64,000 nt of DNA from positions 4,216,001 through 4,280,000 of the forward strand of contig NZ_CP104174.1 in assembly GCF_025200925.1 (NCBI RefSeq), read 5' to 3'. The notes beneath the pieces are model-generated. The model did not search any database, was not told the origin of the DNA, and saw only the letters and a list, made by a program, of their open reading frames with translations. Each line of letters begins with the position of its first letter. Position 1 is the first letter of the stretch. The translations under genes and the position numbers were made by a program. Source of the DNA: Bradyrhizobium sp. CB1015 (GTDB lineage: Bacteria > Pseudomonadota > Alphaproteobacteria > Rhizobiales > Xanthobacteraceae). Shown here piece after piece: positions 1 through 7,996 of the stretch.

Positions 1-728
1 TGGAGCGGCGCGTCGCCGCACTGAAGGGATCCGGCTTCGACATCGGCTGGATCGACGGCGACATGGGGCAGGGGCCGACGTTCCGCTGCCGCGATCCCGA
101 TGGCCATATCGTCGAGCTCTATTACGAGACCGAATGGTATCAGGCGCCGCCCGAACTCAAGCCTGCGCTGAAGAACCAGGCACAGCGCTTTCCCGCCCGC
201 GGCGTCAATGTCCGCCGCCTCGACCATCTCAACTGCCTCGCCGTCGACATCAAGGCCAACCGCGAGTTCTTCGAGACCTATCTCGGCTGCCGCCTTACCG
301 AGCAGATCGTGCTCAACGACGGCCGTGAAGCTGCGATGTGGCTGACGATGTCGAACAAGAGCTACGATTTCGCCTATTCGCTCGATCATTCGGGCGTGCC
401 GGGCCGCTTCCACCACGTCACCTACGCCCTCGACAGCCGCGAGGAGATTCTGCGCGCCGCCGACATTTTTCTCGAGAACGGCGTGCACATCGAGACCGGG
501 CCGCACAAGCACGCGATCCAGCAGACCTTCTTCCTCTACGTCTACGAGCCCGGCGGCAACCGCGTCGAAGTCGCCAATGCCGGCGCACGCCTCATCCTCG
601 CGCCCGACTGGAAGCCGATCGTGTGGACCGAGGAGGAGCGCAAGAAGGGCCAGGCCTGGGGATTGAAGACGATCGAGTCCTTCCACACCCACGGCACGCC
701 GCCGGTGGAGGTGAAGAAGCACGGCTAA
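1..728 (+). CDS. Extradiol-type dioxygenase of the VOC superfamily, 5' end outside window
   Basis: The reading frame is open from the left edge, so the N-terminus is missing. The visible part holds most of one VOC module and a complete second one. The second module shows the usual two-domain extradiol ligand pattern: His in RLDHLN, His in FHHVTY and Glu in GNRVEV, the expected Fe/Mn triad. Such enzymes cleave catechols or dihydroxypyridines next to one hydroxyl group. The stop overlaps by 4 bases the stop of the convergent molybdenum hydroxylase gene. A role in N-heterocycle or aromatic catabolism fits the neighbourhood, but the substrate cannot be read from the sequence. Confidence 0.75.
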   Translation, partial: ERRVAALKGSGFDIGWIDGDMGQGPTFRCRDPDGHIVELYYETEWYQAPPELKPALKNQAQRFPARGVNVRRLDHLNCLAVDIKANREFFETYLGCRLTEQIVLNDGREAAMWLTMSNKSYDFAYSLDHSGVPGRFHHVTYALDSREEILRAADIFLENGVHIETGPHKHAIQQTFFLYVYEPGGNRVEVANAGARLILAPDWKPIVWTEEERKKGQAWGLKTIESFHTHGTPPVEVKKHG

Positions 729-3700
729 TTGGCAGACGCGCGCACCTTTTCGATCGTCTCGCGCACGCCGGTCCAGGCCGGCTTGCCAGGTGCGAACTGC
801 CGGCGCAGGAAGCTGACGAGCTGCTCGATCTGCGCGTCGCTCATGCTGTTCCTGAAGGCGGGCATGTAGCCGAGATCGCTCGAGGCGGGCTCCGCGATGC
901 CGTGCAGGATCACTTGCACCAGATTGTCCGAGGTGGCGCTGTGCAGATTGCTGTTGAGCGCGAGCGAAGGCCTTGTGCCGAACAGCGGCAGGCCGCCGAC
1001 CTCGTGGCAGACGGCGCAGGCGCCTTGGTAGAGGCGCGCGCCGGTCGACGACGCGACTGTGACCTGGGTCGCGCTCTCGAGCCTGGTGGCGAGCGCATCC
1101 TGCGCCTGTTGGTCGACCGCGGCGTCGTTGAACGAGTTGAGATAGAGCGCCATCGCACGGATGTCCTGATCGGGCAGAGCCCTGAGATCCCGGATGATCG
1201 GCGCCATCGGGCCGGCGGCGACGCCGTGGTAACGCGAATGTCCCGTGCGCAAATAGGCGTAGAGCTCATCCTCGCTCCACGGGATCGGCGCCTGCGAGAG
1301 CGAGGTCAGCGCCGGTGCTTCCCAGCCCTCGGCAAAGCCGCCGGCGAGATAGGCCTCGCGCTGCTCGGCGCCGAGCGCGTTGCGCGGCGAATGGCAGGCG
1401 CTGCAATGACCGAGGCTCTCGACCAGATAGGCGCCGCGATTCCACAGCTCGGACTTGGCGGGATCTGGCTTGAACTCGCGCGCCTGGTGGAACAGCGCAT
1501 TCCAACCCGCCAGCAGCGGGCGGAGATTGAACGGGAAGGCGAGCGTGTTGGCCGGCGTCGACGCGCGCACCTCAGGCTGCGCCATCAGGTAAGCGTAGAG
1601 CGCCTGCAGATCGGCGTCGCTGGTCTTTGCAAAATGCGGGTAGGGGAAGGCGGGATAGAGCTGGCGTCCGTCGCGATGCAGGCCATCCCGCATGGCACGC
1701 TCGAAGGCGGGGTAGGACCAGGCGCCGATCCCGGTCTCGACGTCGGGCGTGATGTTGGTTGCGTAGATCGTGCCGAACGGCGTTGCCAAGGCGCGGCCGC
1801 CGGCGTTTGGTGCGCCGCCGACGGCGGTGTGGCATTCGGCGCAATTGCCGAGCGCGGCAAGCTGCTCCCCGCGCGCGATCGTTGCCGCTGAATAGACCGA
1901 CGCATCGGGCCGCGCGATCGGCGCGATGGCGCGTCCCGGCAGAAGCGCGGCGCCAATGCCGATCGCGGCGGTGCATACGGCTGCGATCGTTGCGAAGATG
2001 CCGGCCCGCCTGGCGAACGGGTTCTCCCAGATGCGAGACGGAGGCGGGGCTGGCGGCGCGGGCAGGGCCTGCGGCGTCGCCGGTGCTTCGCCGTGCAATC
2101 CCTTGAGGATGCGCTCGGGCGTGAACGGCGGCTCGCGGAAGCGCACGCCGGTGGCGTCGAAGATGGCGTTCGCAATCGCCGCCGCACTCGGCACCGAGGC
2201 GGACTCGCCGACGCCGAGCGGCGGCTGATCCTGCCGCGGCAGCATCAGCACGTCGATCTTGGGCACGTCGGGGAAGGGGATAATGGGATAGGCGCCCCAT
2301 TCGCGCGCGGCCACCGCGCCGCGCTCGAACGAGACCTCTTCCATCAGCACGCGGCTGGTGGACTGGATGACGTTGCCCTGGATCTGGTGGCGCACGCCGT
2401 CCGGGTTGATCATCAACCCGGAATCCTGCCCCGCGACGACGCGCGTCACGCTGACATCGCCGGTCGTCTTGTTCACCGCGACGTCGGCAACCCAGGCCGA
2501 CCACGCCGCGCCATAGCCCGGAAACTTGCTGTGCACGTAGAGCGCATAGGCAAAGCCGCGCCCGTGCACGACATCGCCGTCCTTCTCTTCGCGGACCGGC
2601 CGCGGCGTCCAGCCCGCACGCTCGGCCACCGCATTGACCAGATCGACCGCGCGCGGGTCCTTCAGATAACGAAGACGATATTCGATTGGGTCGACGCCGG
2701 CTTCGGTTGCAGCCTCGTCGATATAGGATTCATGCGCAAAAGTGTTCGGCAGGGCCGAGACGCCGCGGAACCAGGATGCGCGGACGATCGGCGACATGTC
2801 GTGGGCGACCACGCGCATGTGCTCGTAATCGTAGGGCGGGATCGCGGTGCGGTCGCCCATCTGGAGCACCGCGGGCTCCGGCGAGAGGCGGCTGGTCAGC
2901 AGCAGCGCCAGCGTCGGCGCGGCATTCGAGGGATAGCGCGTGGCAAGGTCGTAAGCAGCAATGCTGCCGTCAGCGCTGAGGCCGCCATTGACGTCGATGA
3001 GTTGTGCAGTGCCTTTGGGCTCCCAGGCGTGCTCCTGCTCGCGCGTCAGCTGCACGCGGACGGGACGGCCAACGGCGCGCGACAGCAGGAGCGCATCGGC
3101 GGTGACGTCGTCGGCGCAGTTGCGGCCGTAGCAGCCGGCGGCCTCCAGTCGGATCACCTCGATTTCGCTCTCGGGGCGCTCGATCAGCAGCGCCAGATCG
3201 CTGCGCAGCACGTGGGGATTCTGCGTGCCCGACCAGACGCGGATGTTCCCGTCGCTATAATCGGCGACGGCGCAGGAGGGGCCGATCGAGGCGTGCATCT
3301 GATACGGCCAGACGTAAGTGCGCTGCATCGGCTTGGCCGCGCCCGAGATCGCGGCTTCGACGTCGCCCTTGTCGATCAGCGTGCGCGGTGTCGATGGATT
3401 GGCGCGCAGCGCGGTCTCGACATCGGCGAGGTCGGTCAGCGTCGGCGTCGGCTTCCAGCTCACCTTGAGCCGCTCTGCCGCACGGATCGCAATCTCCTCG
3501 CGCTCGGCGACGACGCCGACAAAATCGCCGATCCGCACCACGGCCAGGAGGCCAGGAATGTCGCGCACGGAGGATTCGTCCACAGCGATCAGGCTGGTGC
3601 CGACGAACGGTCCGGCATCGACGCCGGCATAGGGCGGCCGCACCACGCGGCCATGCACCATGCCTGATACGCGGACGTCGTGCACGAAGGTCAGCTCGCC

Positions 3701-4252
3701 CGTGGCTTTGGCAGGTAGATCGACGCGCGGCACCGAGTGGCCGACGATGGCGTAGTCGCCGACCGGCTTGAGCTGCACGTCGTCGGCCAGCTCGAGGCGG
3801 ATCGCCTCGTCGCCGATGAGCTCGCCATAGCTGATGCTGCGGTTGTCGTGGCCGCGAACGAGCCCGTCCTCGATCTTGAGCTCGGCTTCCGGCAAGTCCA
3901 GGCGTTCCGCCGCGCGCGTGATCAGAAAGTGCCGCGCTTGCGCCGCGGCCTTCCGCAGCGGCACTGCGGTGATCTGGATGGTCTCGCTCGCGATCGTCGC
4001 GCCCTGGTTCGGCACCACGGCCGTGTCGCCGAGCACGACGACGACTCGGGCAAAGGAGACGTCGAGCTCTTCGGCGACGATCTGGCCCAGCGCAGTGCGG
4101 ATACCGGTGCCGAGATCGACATGGCCATTATAGGCCGTGACCGAACCGTCCGCGGTGATGCGGATGAAGGTTTCCGATGTGACCTCGTCCACGCTGCGCG
4201 CGACGATGAGCGAACCCGCGCGCTCAGCTCCGTTCGAAACAAGGGAGGCCAT
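725..4252 (-). CDS. nicB: Nicotinate dehydrogenase large subunit-like: molybdopterin domain fused to tri-haem cytochrome c tail
   Basis: A 1175-residue protein. Residues 1 to about 735 form the molybdopterin-binding part of the xanthine dehydrogenase family, including a GVGE motif near residue 680 that carries the catalytic Glu. A membrane segment lies near residue 755. Three CxxCH haem c motifs follow, near residues 805 (CAECH), 950 (CSACH) and 1080 (CAVCH). This fused layout is that of Pseudomonas NicB, which hydroxylates nicotinate to 6-hydroxynicotinate and passes electrons to the respiratory chain through the haems. The start was chosen at the ATG that overlaps the stop of the 2Fe-2S subunit gene by one base. 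The neighbouring 6-hydroxynicotinate reductase and enamidase support nicotinate as substrate, but isoquinoline or aldehyde oxidoreductases share this fold. Confidence 0.8.
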   Translation of the reverse strand: MASLVSNGAERAGSLIVARSVDEVTSETFIRITADGSVTAYNGHVDLGTGIRTALGQIVAEELDVSFARVVVVLGDTAVVPNQGATIASETIQITAVPLRKAAAQARHFLITRAAERLDLPEAELKIEDGLVRGHDNRSISYGELIGDEAIRLELADDVQLKPVGDYAIVGHSVPRVDLPAKATGELTFVHDVRVSGMVHGRVVRPPYAGVDAGPFVGTSLIAVDESSVRDIPGLLAVVRIGDFVGVVAEREEIAIRAAERLKVSWKPTPTLTDLADVETALRANPSTPRTLIDKGDVEAAISGAAKPMQRTYVWPYQMHASIGPSCAVADYSDGNIRVWSGTQNPHVLRSDLALLIERPESEIEVIRLEAAGCYGRNCADDVTADALLLSRAVGRPVRVQLTREQEHAWEPKGTAQLIDVNGGLSADGSIAAYDLATRYPSNAAPTLALLLTSRLSPEPAVLQMGDRTAIPPYDYEHMRVVAHDMSPIVRASWFRGVSALPNTFAHESYIDEAATEAGVDPIEYRLRYLKDPRAVDLVNAVAERAGWTPRPVREEKDGDVVHGRGFAYALYVHSKFPGYGAAWSAWVADVAVNKTTGDVSVTRVVAGQDSGLMINPDGVRHQIQGNVIQSTSRVLMEEVSFERGAVAAREWGAYPIIPFPDVPKIDVLMLPRQDQPPLGVGESASVPSAAAIANAIFDATGVRFREPPFTPERILKGLHGEAPATPQALPAPPAPPPSRIWENPFARRAGIFATIAAVCTAAIGIGAALLPGRAIAPIARPDASVYSAATIARGEQLAALGNCAECHTAVGGAPNAGGRALATPFGTIYATNITPDVETGIGAWSYPAFERAMRDGLHRDGRQLYPAFPYPHFAKTSDADLQALYAYLMAQPEVRASTPANTLAFPFNLRPLLAGWNALFHQAREFKPDPAKSELWNRGAYLVESLGHCSACHSPRNALGAEQREAYLAGGFAEGWEAPALTSLSQAPIPWSEDELYAYLRTGHSRYHGVAAGPMAPIIRDLRALPDQDIRAMALYLNSFNDAAVDQQAQDALATRLESATQVTVASSTGARLYQGACAVCHEVGGLPLFGTRPSLALNSNLHSATSDNLVQVILHGIAEPASSDLGYMPAFRNSMSDAQIEQLVSFLRRQFAPGKPAWTGVRETIEKVRASAN

Positions 4253-4734
4253 CAATCTGCGGCCTCGGTGAGCTGGCCCGATGCGCGCATCACCGCGCGG
4301 AGGATCTCGATATGGGTGCCGCAGCGGCAAAGATTGTAGCGCAGCGCCGCCAGCACCTCCTGCTCGGTCGGCTGTGGATTGATCGCGAGCAACGCCTTGG
4401 TGGTCATGATCATGCCGTTGAGACAGTAGCCGCATTGCGCGGCCTGCTCGTCGATGAAGGCCTGCTGCACGACGTCGGGCTGGTCGCGGGTGCCGAGGCC
4501 TTCGAGCGTCACGATGTCGCGCCCGGCGCAGCCGCTCACCGGAATCACGCAGGAGCGTGCCGCTCGTCCGTCGATCAGGACAGTACAGGTGCCGCATTCC
4601 CCCAAGCCGCAGCCGTATTTCGGGCCGTTCAGCGCGAGGTCGTTGCGCAGCACGTAGAGCAGCGGCGTGTCCCGCGCTGCCGTGACCTCGTGGATCCTGC
4701 CGTTCACGGTGAGGCGGATCGGTGTCTGCGTCAT
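4252..4734 (-). CDS. nicA: Nicotinate dehydrogenase 2Fe-2S small subunit-like
   Basis: A 160-residue iron-sulfur subunit of a molybdenum hydroxylase. Cys42, Cys47, Cys50 and Cys62 form the plant-ferredoxin-type 2Fe-2S site. Cys101, Cys104, Cys136 and Cys138 (QCGYC and CRCG motifs) form the second cluster next to the molybdopterin. The length is normal for the family. It is translationally coupled to the large subunit gene (TGATG overlap). There is no separate FAD subunit gene nearby, as expected when electrons leave through the haem domain of the large subunit. It is transcribed divergently from the 6-hydroxynicotinate reductase operon across a 250-base control region. Confidence 0.82.
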   Translation of the reverse strand: MTQTPIRLTVNGRIHEVTAARDTPLLYVLRNDLALNGPKYGCGLGECGTCTVLIDGRAARSCVIPVSGCAGRDIVTLEGLGTRDQPDVVQQAFIDEQAAQCGYCLNGMIMTTKALLAINPQPTEQEVLAALRYNLCRCGTHIEILRAVMRASGQLTEAAD

Positions 4735-4804
4735 CCTCGTTCCCAAGCCCAAGACAATACCAAGATCATGCAATCGCGAAAATCCGCCGCCGCCGCGACG
4801 ATAC

Positions 4805-4820
4805 CGTTTGTACACAAACG
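4805..4820. promoter_or_regulatory. Palindrome upstream of the molybdenum hydroxylase operon
   Basis: CGTTTGTacACAAACG has two perfect 7-base arms around a 2-base centre. It sits 70 bases upstream of the small-subunit start on the minus strand, inside the divergent intergenic region 4735-4983. A related half site, GTACAAACG, recurs at 14672-14680 beside the second operator. It is probably a regulator binding site; the protein is unknown. Confidence 0.4.
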
Positions 4821-4956
4821 TGCAAGCCGTGCATGCCGCACTGCAGCGCGACTGCCTTCTTTGTGGACAGGGCAGATAGGCAAATGAGGTTTTATGCGGC
4901 AGCGGCATCTTTTGCGCTGCACCGCCGCTTGACAGCCCCGGGGCACCGCGCGCAAC

Positions 4957-4976
4957 ATCGTTCGTATACGAATGAT
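4957..4976. promoter_or_regulatory. Operator-like palindrome overlapping the start region of the reductase operon
   Basis: TTCGTATACGAA (4961-4972) is a perfect 12-base palindrome. It extends to ATCgTTCGTATACGAAtGAT with one mismatched pair. The right half, GTATACGAATGAT, is repeated exactly at 14656-14668 in the enamidase/fpr intergenic region. A TTGACA hexamer lies just upstream at 4929-4934, so a bound protein would block the promoter. The MarR-family protein encoded at 12753-13220 is the obvious candidate ligand-sensing repressor. Confidence 0.6.
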
Positions 4977-4983
4977 AACTGCG

Positions 4984-6459
4984 ATGTCCGCCGGCTCCGA
5001 CATGGTGACAGAAACGACGAGCGCCGTCATCGACAAGATCCGCTGCGATGCTTGTCCGGTGATGTGCTACATCAAGCCCGGCGCGGCGGGGGCCTGCGAC
5101 CGCTATGCCAATCACGATGGCAAGCTCGTCCGTGTCGATCCGCACGTCATCCTGGAGCGCACCGTCTCGCACGGCGGCAAGCTCGTCCCGTTCAGCCGCA
5201 CCGAGGACTGGGACGGCAAGATCGTCCATGAGCCCTCGACTTTCGTGACGGCGATCGGCGCGGGCACGACCTATCCCGACTACAAGCCGGCGCCGTTCAT
5301 CGTTTCCGCGGAGGTCGACGGCGTCGACATGGTGACTGTCGTCACCGAGGGCATCTTCTCCTATTGCGGCATCAAGGTGAAGATCGACACCGACCGCTAT
5401 CTCGGCCCGGAGACCGCGACCGTGCGCGCGCAGGGCGAGGCGGTCGGCCATGTCACCACCAGCGAATACGGCTCGCAGATGCTCTCGCTCGGCGGCGTGC
5501 ATCATCTCACCGGCGGCTCCAAGAAGGAGGGCCGGATCACCTGCGACACGCTGATGGACCTCGCCAATTGCAAGGCGGTGGAGCTCACGATCGATGGCGG
5601 CGCCACCGTGGTGGTGCAGGCCGGCCAGCCGCCGATCGTCAACGGCGTGAAGGAAGAGCGCATGCGCGTCGGCTGCGGCTCGGCGACGATCGGCATGTTC
5701 GCCAAGCAATGGCACGGCAAGGTGGACGAGGTCGTCGTGGTCGACGACCACATCACCGGCGTGCTGAGCGAGCATCAGGCCGGCAAGCTGCTCGACATCG
5801 CCGACACCGGCATCAAGATGAAGGGCCGTCGCTCGACGCCCGGCCGCTATTTCCAGGTGGCCGATCCGGGCACGGGCTGGGGTGGCACCAACATCTCCGA
5901 TCCCTTGTCGATCCTGGGCCCATTCGATCCCAAGGAAGCAAAGCCCGGTCTGACCATGCTGATGGTCTCCACCACGGGCGAGCATTCGTCCTATTACGTG
6001 CTCGACGAGGCCTTGAAGCCGGTCGAGACCGAGATGCCGGCCGACCTGAAGTTTTCGGTCGAGCGTATCCAGGAGAACTGCGAGCCCGCGCTGTGCACGG
6101 TGCTGTTCATGGCGGGCGCGGGCGGCTCGCTGCGCGCCGGCGTCACCGACAACCCGGTGCGTTTGACCCGCTCAGTCAAGGACGCGCTGACGCGCGTCAC
6201 CAGCGGCGGTGCGCCGGTCTATGTCTGGCCCGGCGGCGGCATCACCTACATGGTCGATGTCACCCAGATGCCGTCAGGCGCGTTCGGCTATGTGCCGACA
6301 CCGGCCCTGGTCGCGCCGATCGAGTTCACGATGAAGCTGTCCGACTATGCCGCGCTCGGCGGACACATGGATTATGTGAAGCCGCTGTCCGAGGTGCAGA
6401 ACGGCGACGATGTCCGCCAATTGCCCTGGCAGAACCCGATTCCGGGGCCCCGCACATGA
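4984..6459 (+). CDS. hnr: 6-hydroxynicotinate reductase-like iron-sulfur flavoprotein
   Basis: A 491-residue protein whose N-terminus has a Cys21-x2-Cys24-x3-Cys28-x9-Cys38 arrangement suited to an iron-sulfur cluster, plus scattered further Cys residues (for example in NCEPALC). I recognise it as the family annotated as 6-hydroxynicotinate reductase (EC 1.3.7.1), which uses reduced ferredoxin to make 1,4,5,6-tetrahydro-6-oxonicotinate. In Eubacterium barkeri this enzyme carries a covalently bound flavin besides Fe-S clusters. An upstream in-frame ATG at 4972 lies inside the operator palindrome, so 4984 or 5002 is more likely; no clear ribosome site is visible. The gene overlaps the next one by ATGA. 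The enamidase in the same cluster strongly supports the assignment. Confidence 0.75.
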   Translation: MSAGSDMVTETTSAVIDKIRCDACPVMCYIKPGAAGACDRYANHDGKLVRVDPHVILERTVSHGGKLVPFSRTEDWDGKIVHEPSTFVTAIGAGTTYPDYKPAPFIVSAEVDGVDMVTVVTEGIFSYCGIKVKIDTDRYLGPETATVRAQGEAVGHVTTSEYGSQMLSLGGVHHLTGGSKKEGRITCDTLMDLANCKAVELTIDGGATVVVQAGQPPIVNGVKEERMRVGCGSATIGMFAKQWHGKVDEVVVVDDHITGVLSEHQAGKLLDIADTGIKMKGRRSTPGRYFQVADPGTGWGGTNISDPLSILGPFDPKEAKPGLTMLMVSTTGEHSSYYVLDEALKPVETEMPADLKFSVERIQENCEPALCTVLFMAGAGGSLRAGVTDNPVRLTRSVKDALTRVTSGGAPVYVWPGGGITYMVDVTQMPSGAFGYVPTPALVAPIEFTMKLSDYAALGGHMDYVKPLSEVQNGDDVRQLPWQNPIPGPRT

Positions 6460-7352
6460 CCAGGCGCCCGCAAATCGCATTGCTGTCTGATGGCCGGCGG
6501 CTGCATTTGCAGGATGGACCGATCGATCTGATCGTGGAGGCGAGGGGACGTACGGATGCGGTGCGGGCCGCCTATCAGGCTGCGGCGCTGCGGTTCACCG
6601 GATTGCTCGACGAGCTTTGCGCGGAGCTGCCGGAGCTGCGTGCGGCGGCCGAGGAGAAAACGTCGCTGAAGGGCGTCGTCGCGCGCCGCATGCATGCCGC
6701 GGTGGCGCCCTATGCCGCCGATTGCTTCATCACGCCGATGGCGGCCGTTGCCGGTAGCGTCGCGGACGAAATTCTGGCTGCGATGCTGCGCGATGCGACG
6801 CTCGATCGGGCTTACGTCAACAATGGCGGCGACATCGCGCTTCATCTCGCCAAGGGCGAGCATTTTTCAGTCGGCCTGATGGATCGGCCCGACCGCGACG
6901 GCGTGATGCGGACGATGCGGATCGATGCGGACGATCCGGTGCGGGGTGTCGCGACCAGCGGCCGGCACGGCCGCAGCTTTTCGCTCGGGATCGCCGATGC
7001 CGTGACCGTGCTGGCCGCAACCGCTTCGCAGGCCGATGCGGCCGCGACCGTGATCGCCAATGCCGTCGATCTGCCCGGGCATCCCGCAATCATCCGAAGG
7101 CCTGCGAACGAGCTTCAGCCTGACAGCGATCTGGGCGCGCGGCTCGTGACGCGCGATGTCGGCGAGCTGTCTCACAATGAGATCGCCGCCGCGCTCGAAT
7201 CTGGCGCGGAATGTGCACGGCATTTATTCGATCGTCGGCTGATCGAGGGTGCCGTGCTGCAGCTTTGTGGTGATATGCTTGTCATCGGACCGAAAGATAT
7301 TGAGCGGCTAGGATCGCGCCCGCGTCAGCTGGAGAACGCGGTTCATGCCTGA
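6456..7352 (+). CDS. UPF0280 family, ApbE-like protein
   Basis: A 298-residue protein starting at an ATG that overlaps the stop of the reductase gene. It matches the UPF0280 family, which I recall as related to ApbE flavin transferases. Recognisable stretches are AADCFITPMAAVAGSVAD near residue 87 and the YVNNGGDIALHL segment, resembling the metal- and nucleotide-binding loops of ApbE-like folds. No signal peptide is seen, so it acts in the cytoplasm. The tight coupling suggests it serves the reductase, perhaps by attaching flavin. That role is inference; UPF0280 members have no firmly known function. Confidence 0.7.
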   Translation: MTRRPQIALLSDGRRLHLQDGPIDLIVEARGRTDAVRAAYQAAALRFTGLLDELCAELPELRAAAEEKTSLKGVVARRMHAAVAPYAADCFITPMAAVAGSVADEILAAMLRDATLDRAYVNNGGDIALHLAKGEHFSVGLMDRPDRDGVMRTMRIDADDPVRGVATSGRHGRSFSLGIADAVTVLAATASQADAAATVIANAVDLPGHPAIIRRPANELQPDSDLGARLVTRDVGELSHNEIAAALESGAECARHLFDRRLIEGAVLQLCGDMLVIGPKDIERLGSRPRQLENAVHA

Positions 7353-7379
7353 ACAGGGAAGTGTCCAGAGGAAGCAGCC

Positions 7380-7964
7380 ATGAGCGCGATCATCCGCAAG
7401 ATCGTCACTGTGGTCGAAGAGACGCAGATGGAGATGGGCCGACAGGTATCACCCCCGACCCGGCGTGCGGCGGCGATTGCCGTCATCGAGAATCCGTTTG
7501 CCGGAAAATATGTCGAGGATCTTTCGCCGTTGATCGCGATCGGCGAGGAGCTGGGCGAGCTCCTGTCGAAACGCGCGGTGGCCGCGCTCGGCATCGATGG
7601 TGCCAAGGCGCACAGCTACGGCAAGGCCGCGGCCGTCGGCGAGAACGGCGAGCTGGAGCATGCCGCCGCCATCCTCCATCCCAAGATGGGCGCGCCGGTG
7701 CGTAAAGTTCTGGGCAAGGGCGCGGCGCTGATCCCGTCGTCGAAGAAGCGCAGCGGCCCGGGCACCACGCTGGACATTCCGCTCGGGCACAAGGACGCAG
7801 CCTTCGTGCGCAGTCACTTCGACGGCATGGAAGTACAGATCAACGACGCGCCGCGCGCCAACGAGATCATGGTCGCGGTCGCCGTCACCGACAGCGGCCG
7901 TCCGCTGCCGCGCGTCGGCGGGCTCACGGTTGCGGAGATCAAAGGCGAAGACGGTCTAAGATAG
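7380..7964 (+). CDS. DUF1185 ('amino acid synthesis') family protein
   Basis: A 194-residue soluble protein recognised as the AA_synth/DUF1185 family. The name is historical and does not establish a function. Visible features are the ENPFAGKYVEDLS segment near residue 38, an AKAHSYGKAA segment, and the C-terminal VAVTDSGRPLPRVGG loop. It lies 27 bases after the UPF0280 gene and before the transporter, so it is co-transcribed with nicotinate catabolic genes. It may be an enzyme or accessory factor of the ring-reduction branch, but nothing in the sequence shows which. Confidence 0.7.
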   Translation: MSAIIRKIVTVVEETQMEMGRQVSPPTRRAAAIAVIENPFAGKYVEDLSPLIAIGEELGELLSKRAVAALGIDGAKAHSYGKAAAVGENGELEHAAAILHPKMGAPVRKVLGKGAALIPSSKKRSGPGTTLDIPLGHKDAAFVRSHFDGMEVQINDAPRANEIMVAVAVTDSGRPLPRVGGLTVAEIKGEDGLR

Positions 7965-7996
7965 AGGTCGTAAGCGAGTTCAAATTGGAGGTTGGG

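Noticed and set aside
338..1891. Long plus-strand frame of more than 500 codons opposite the molybdenum hydroxylase gene
   Set aside because: It is an Arg-rich shadow of the minus-strand gene caused by high GC, with no domain and no ribosome site.
2093..3667. Second long plus-strand frame opposite nicB
   Set aside because: Its composition (Arg, Gly, Asp, His repeats) is that of an antisense shadow; the opposite strand encodes clear molybdopterin-domain motifs.
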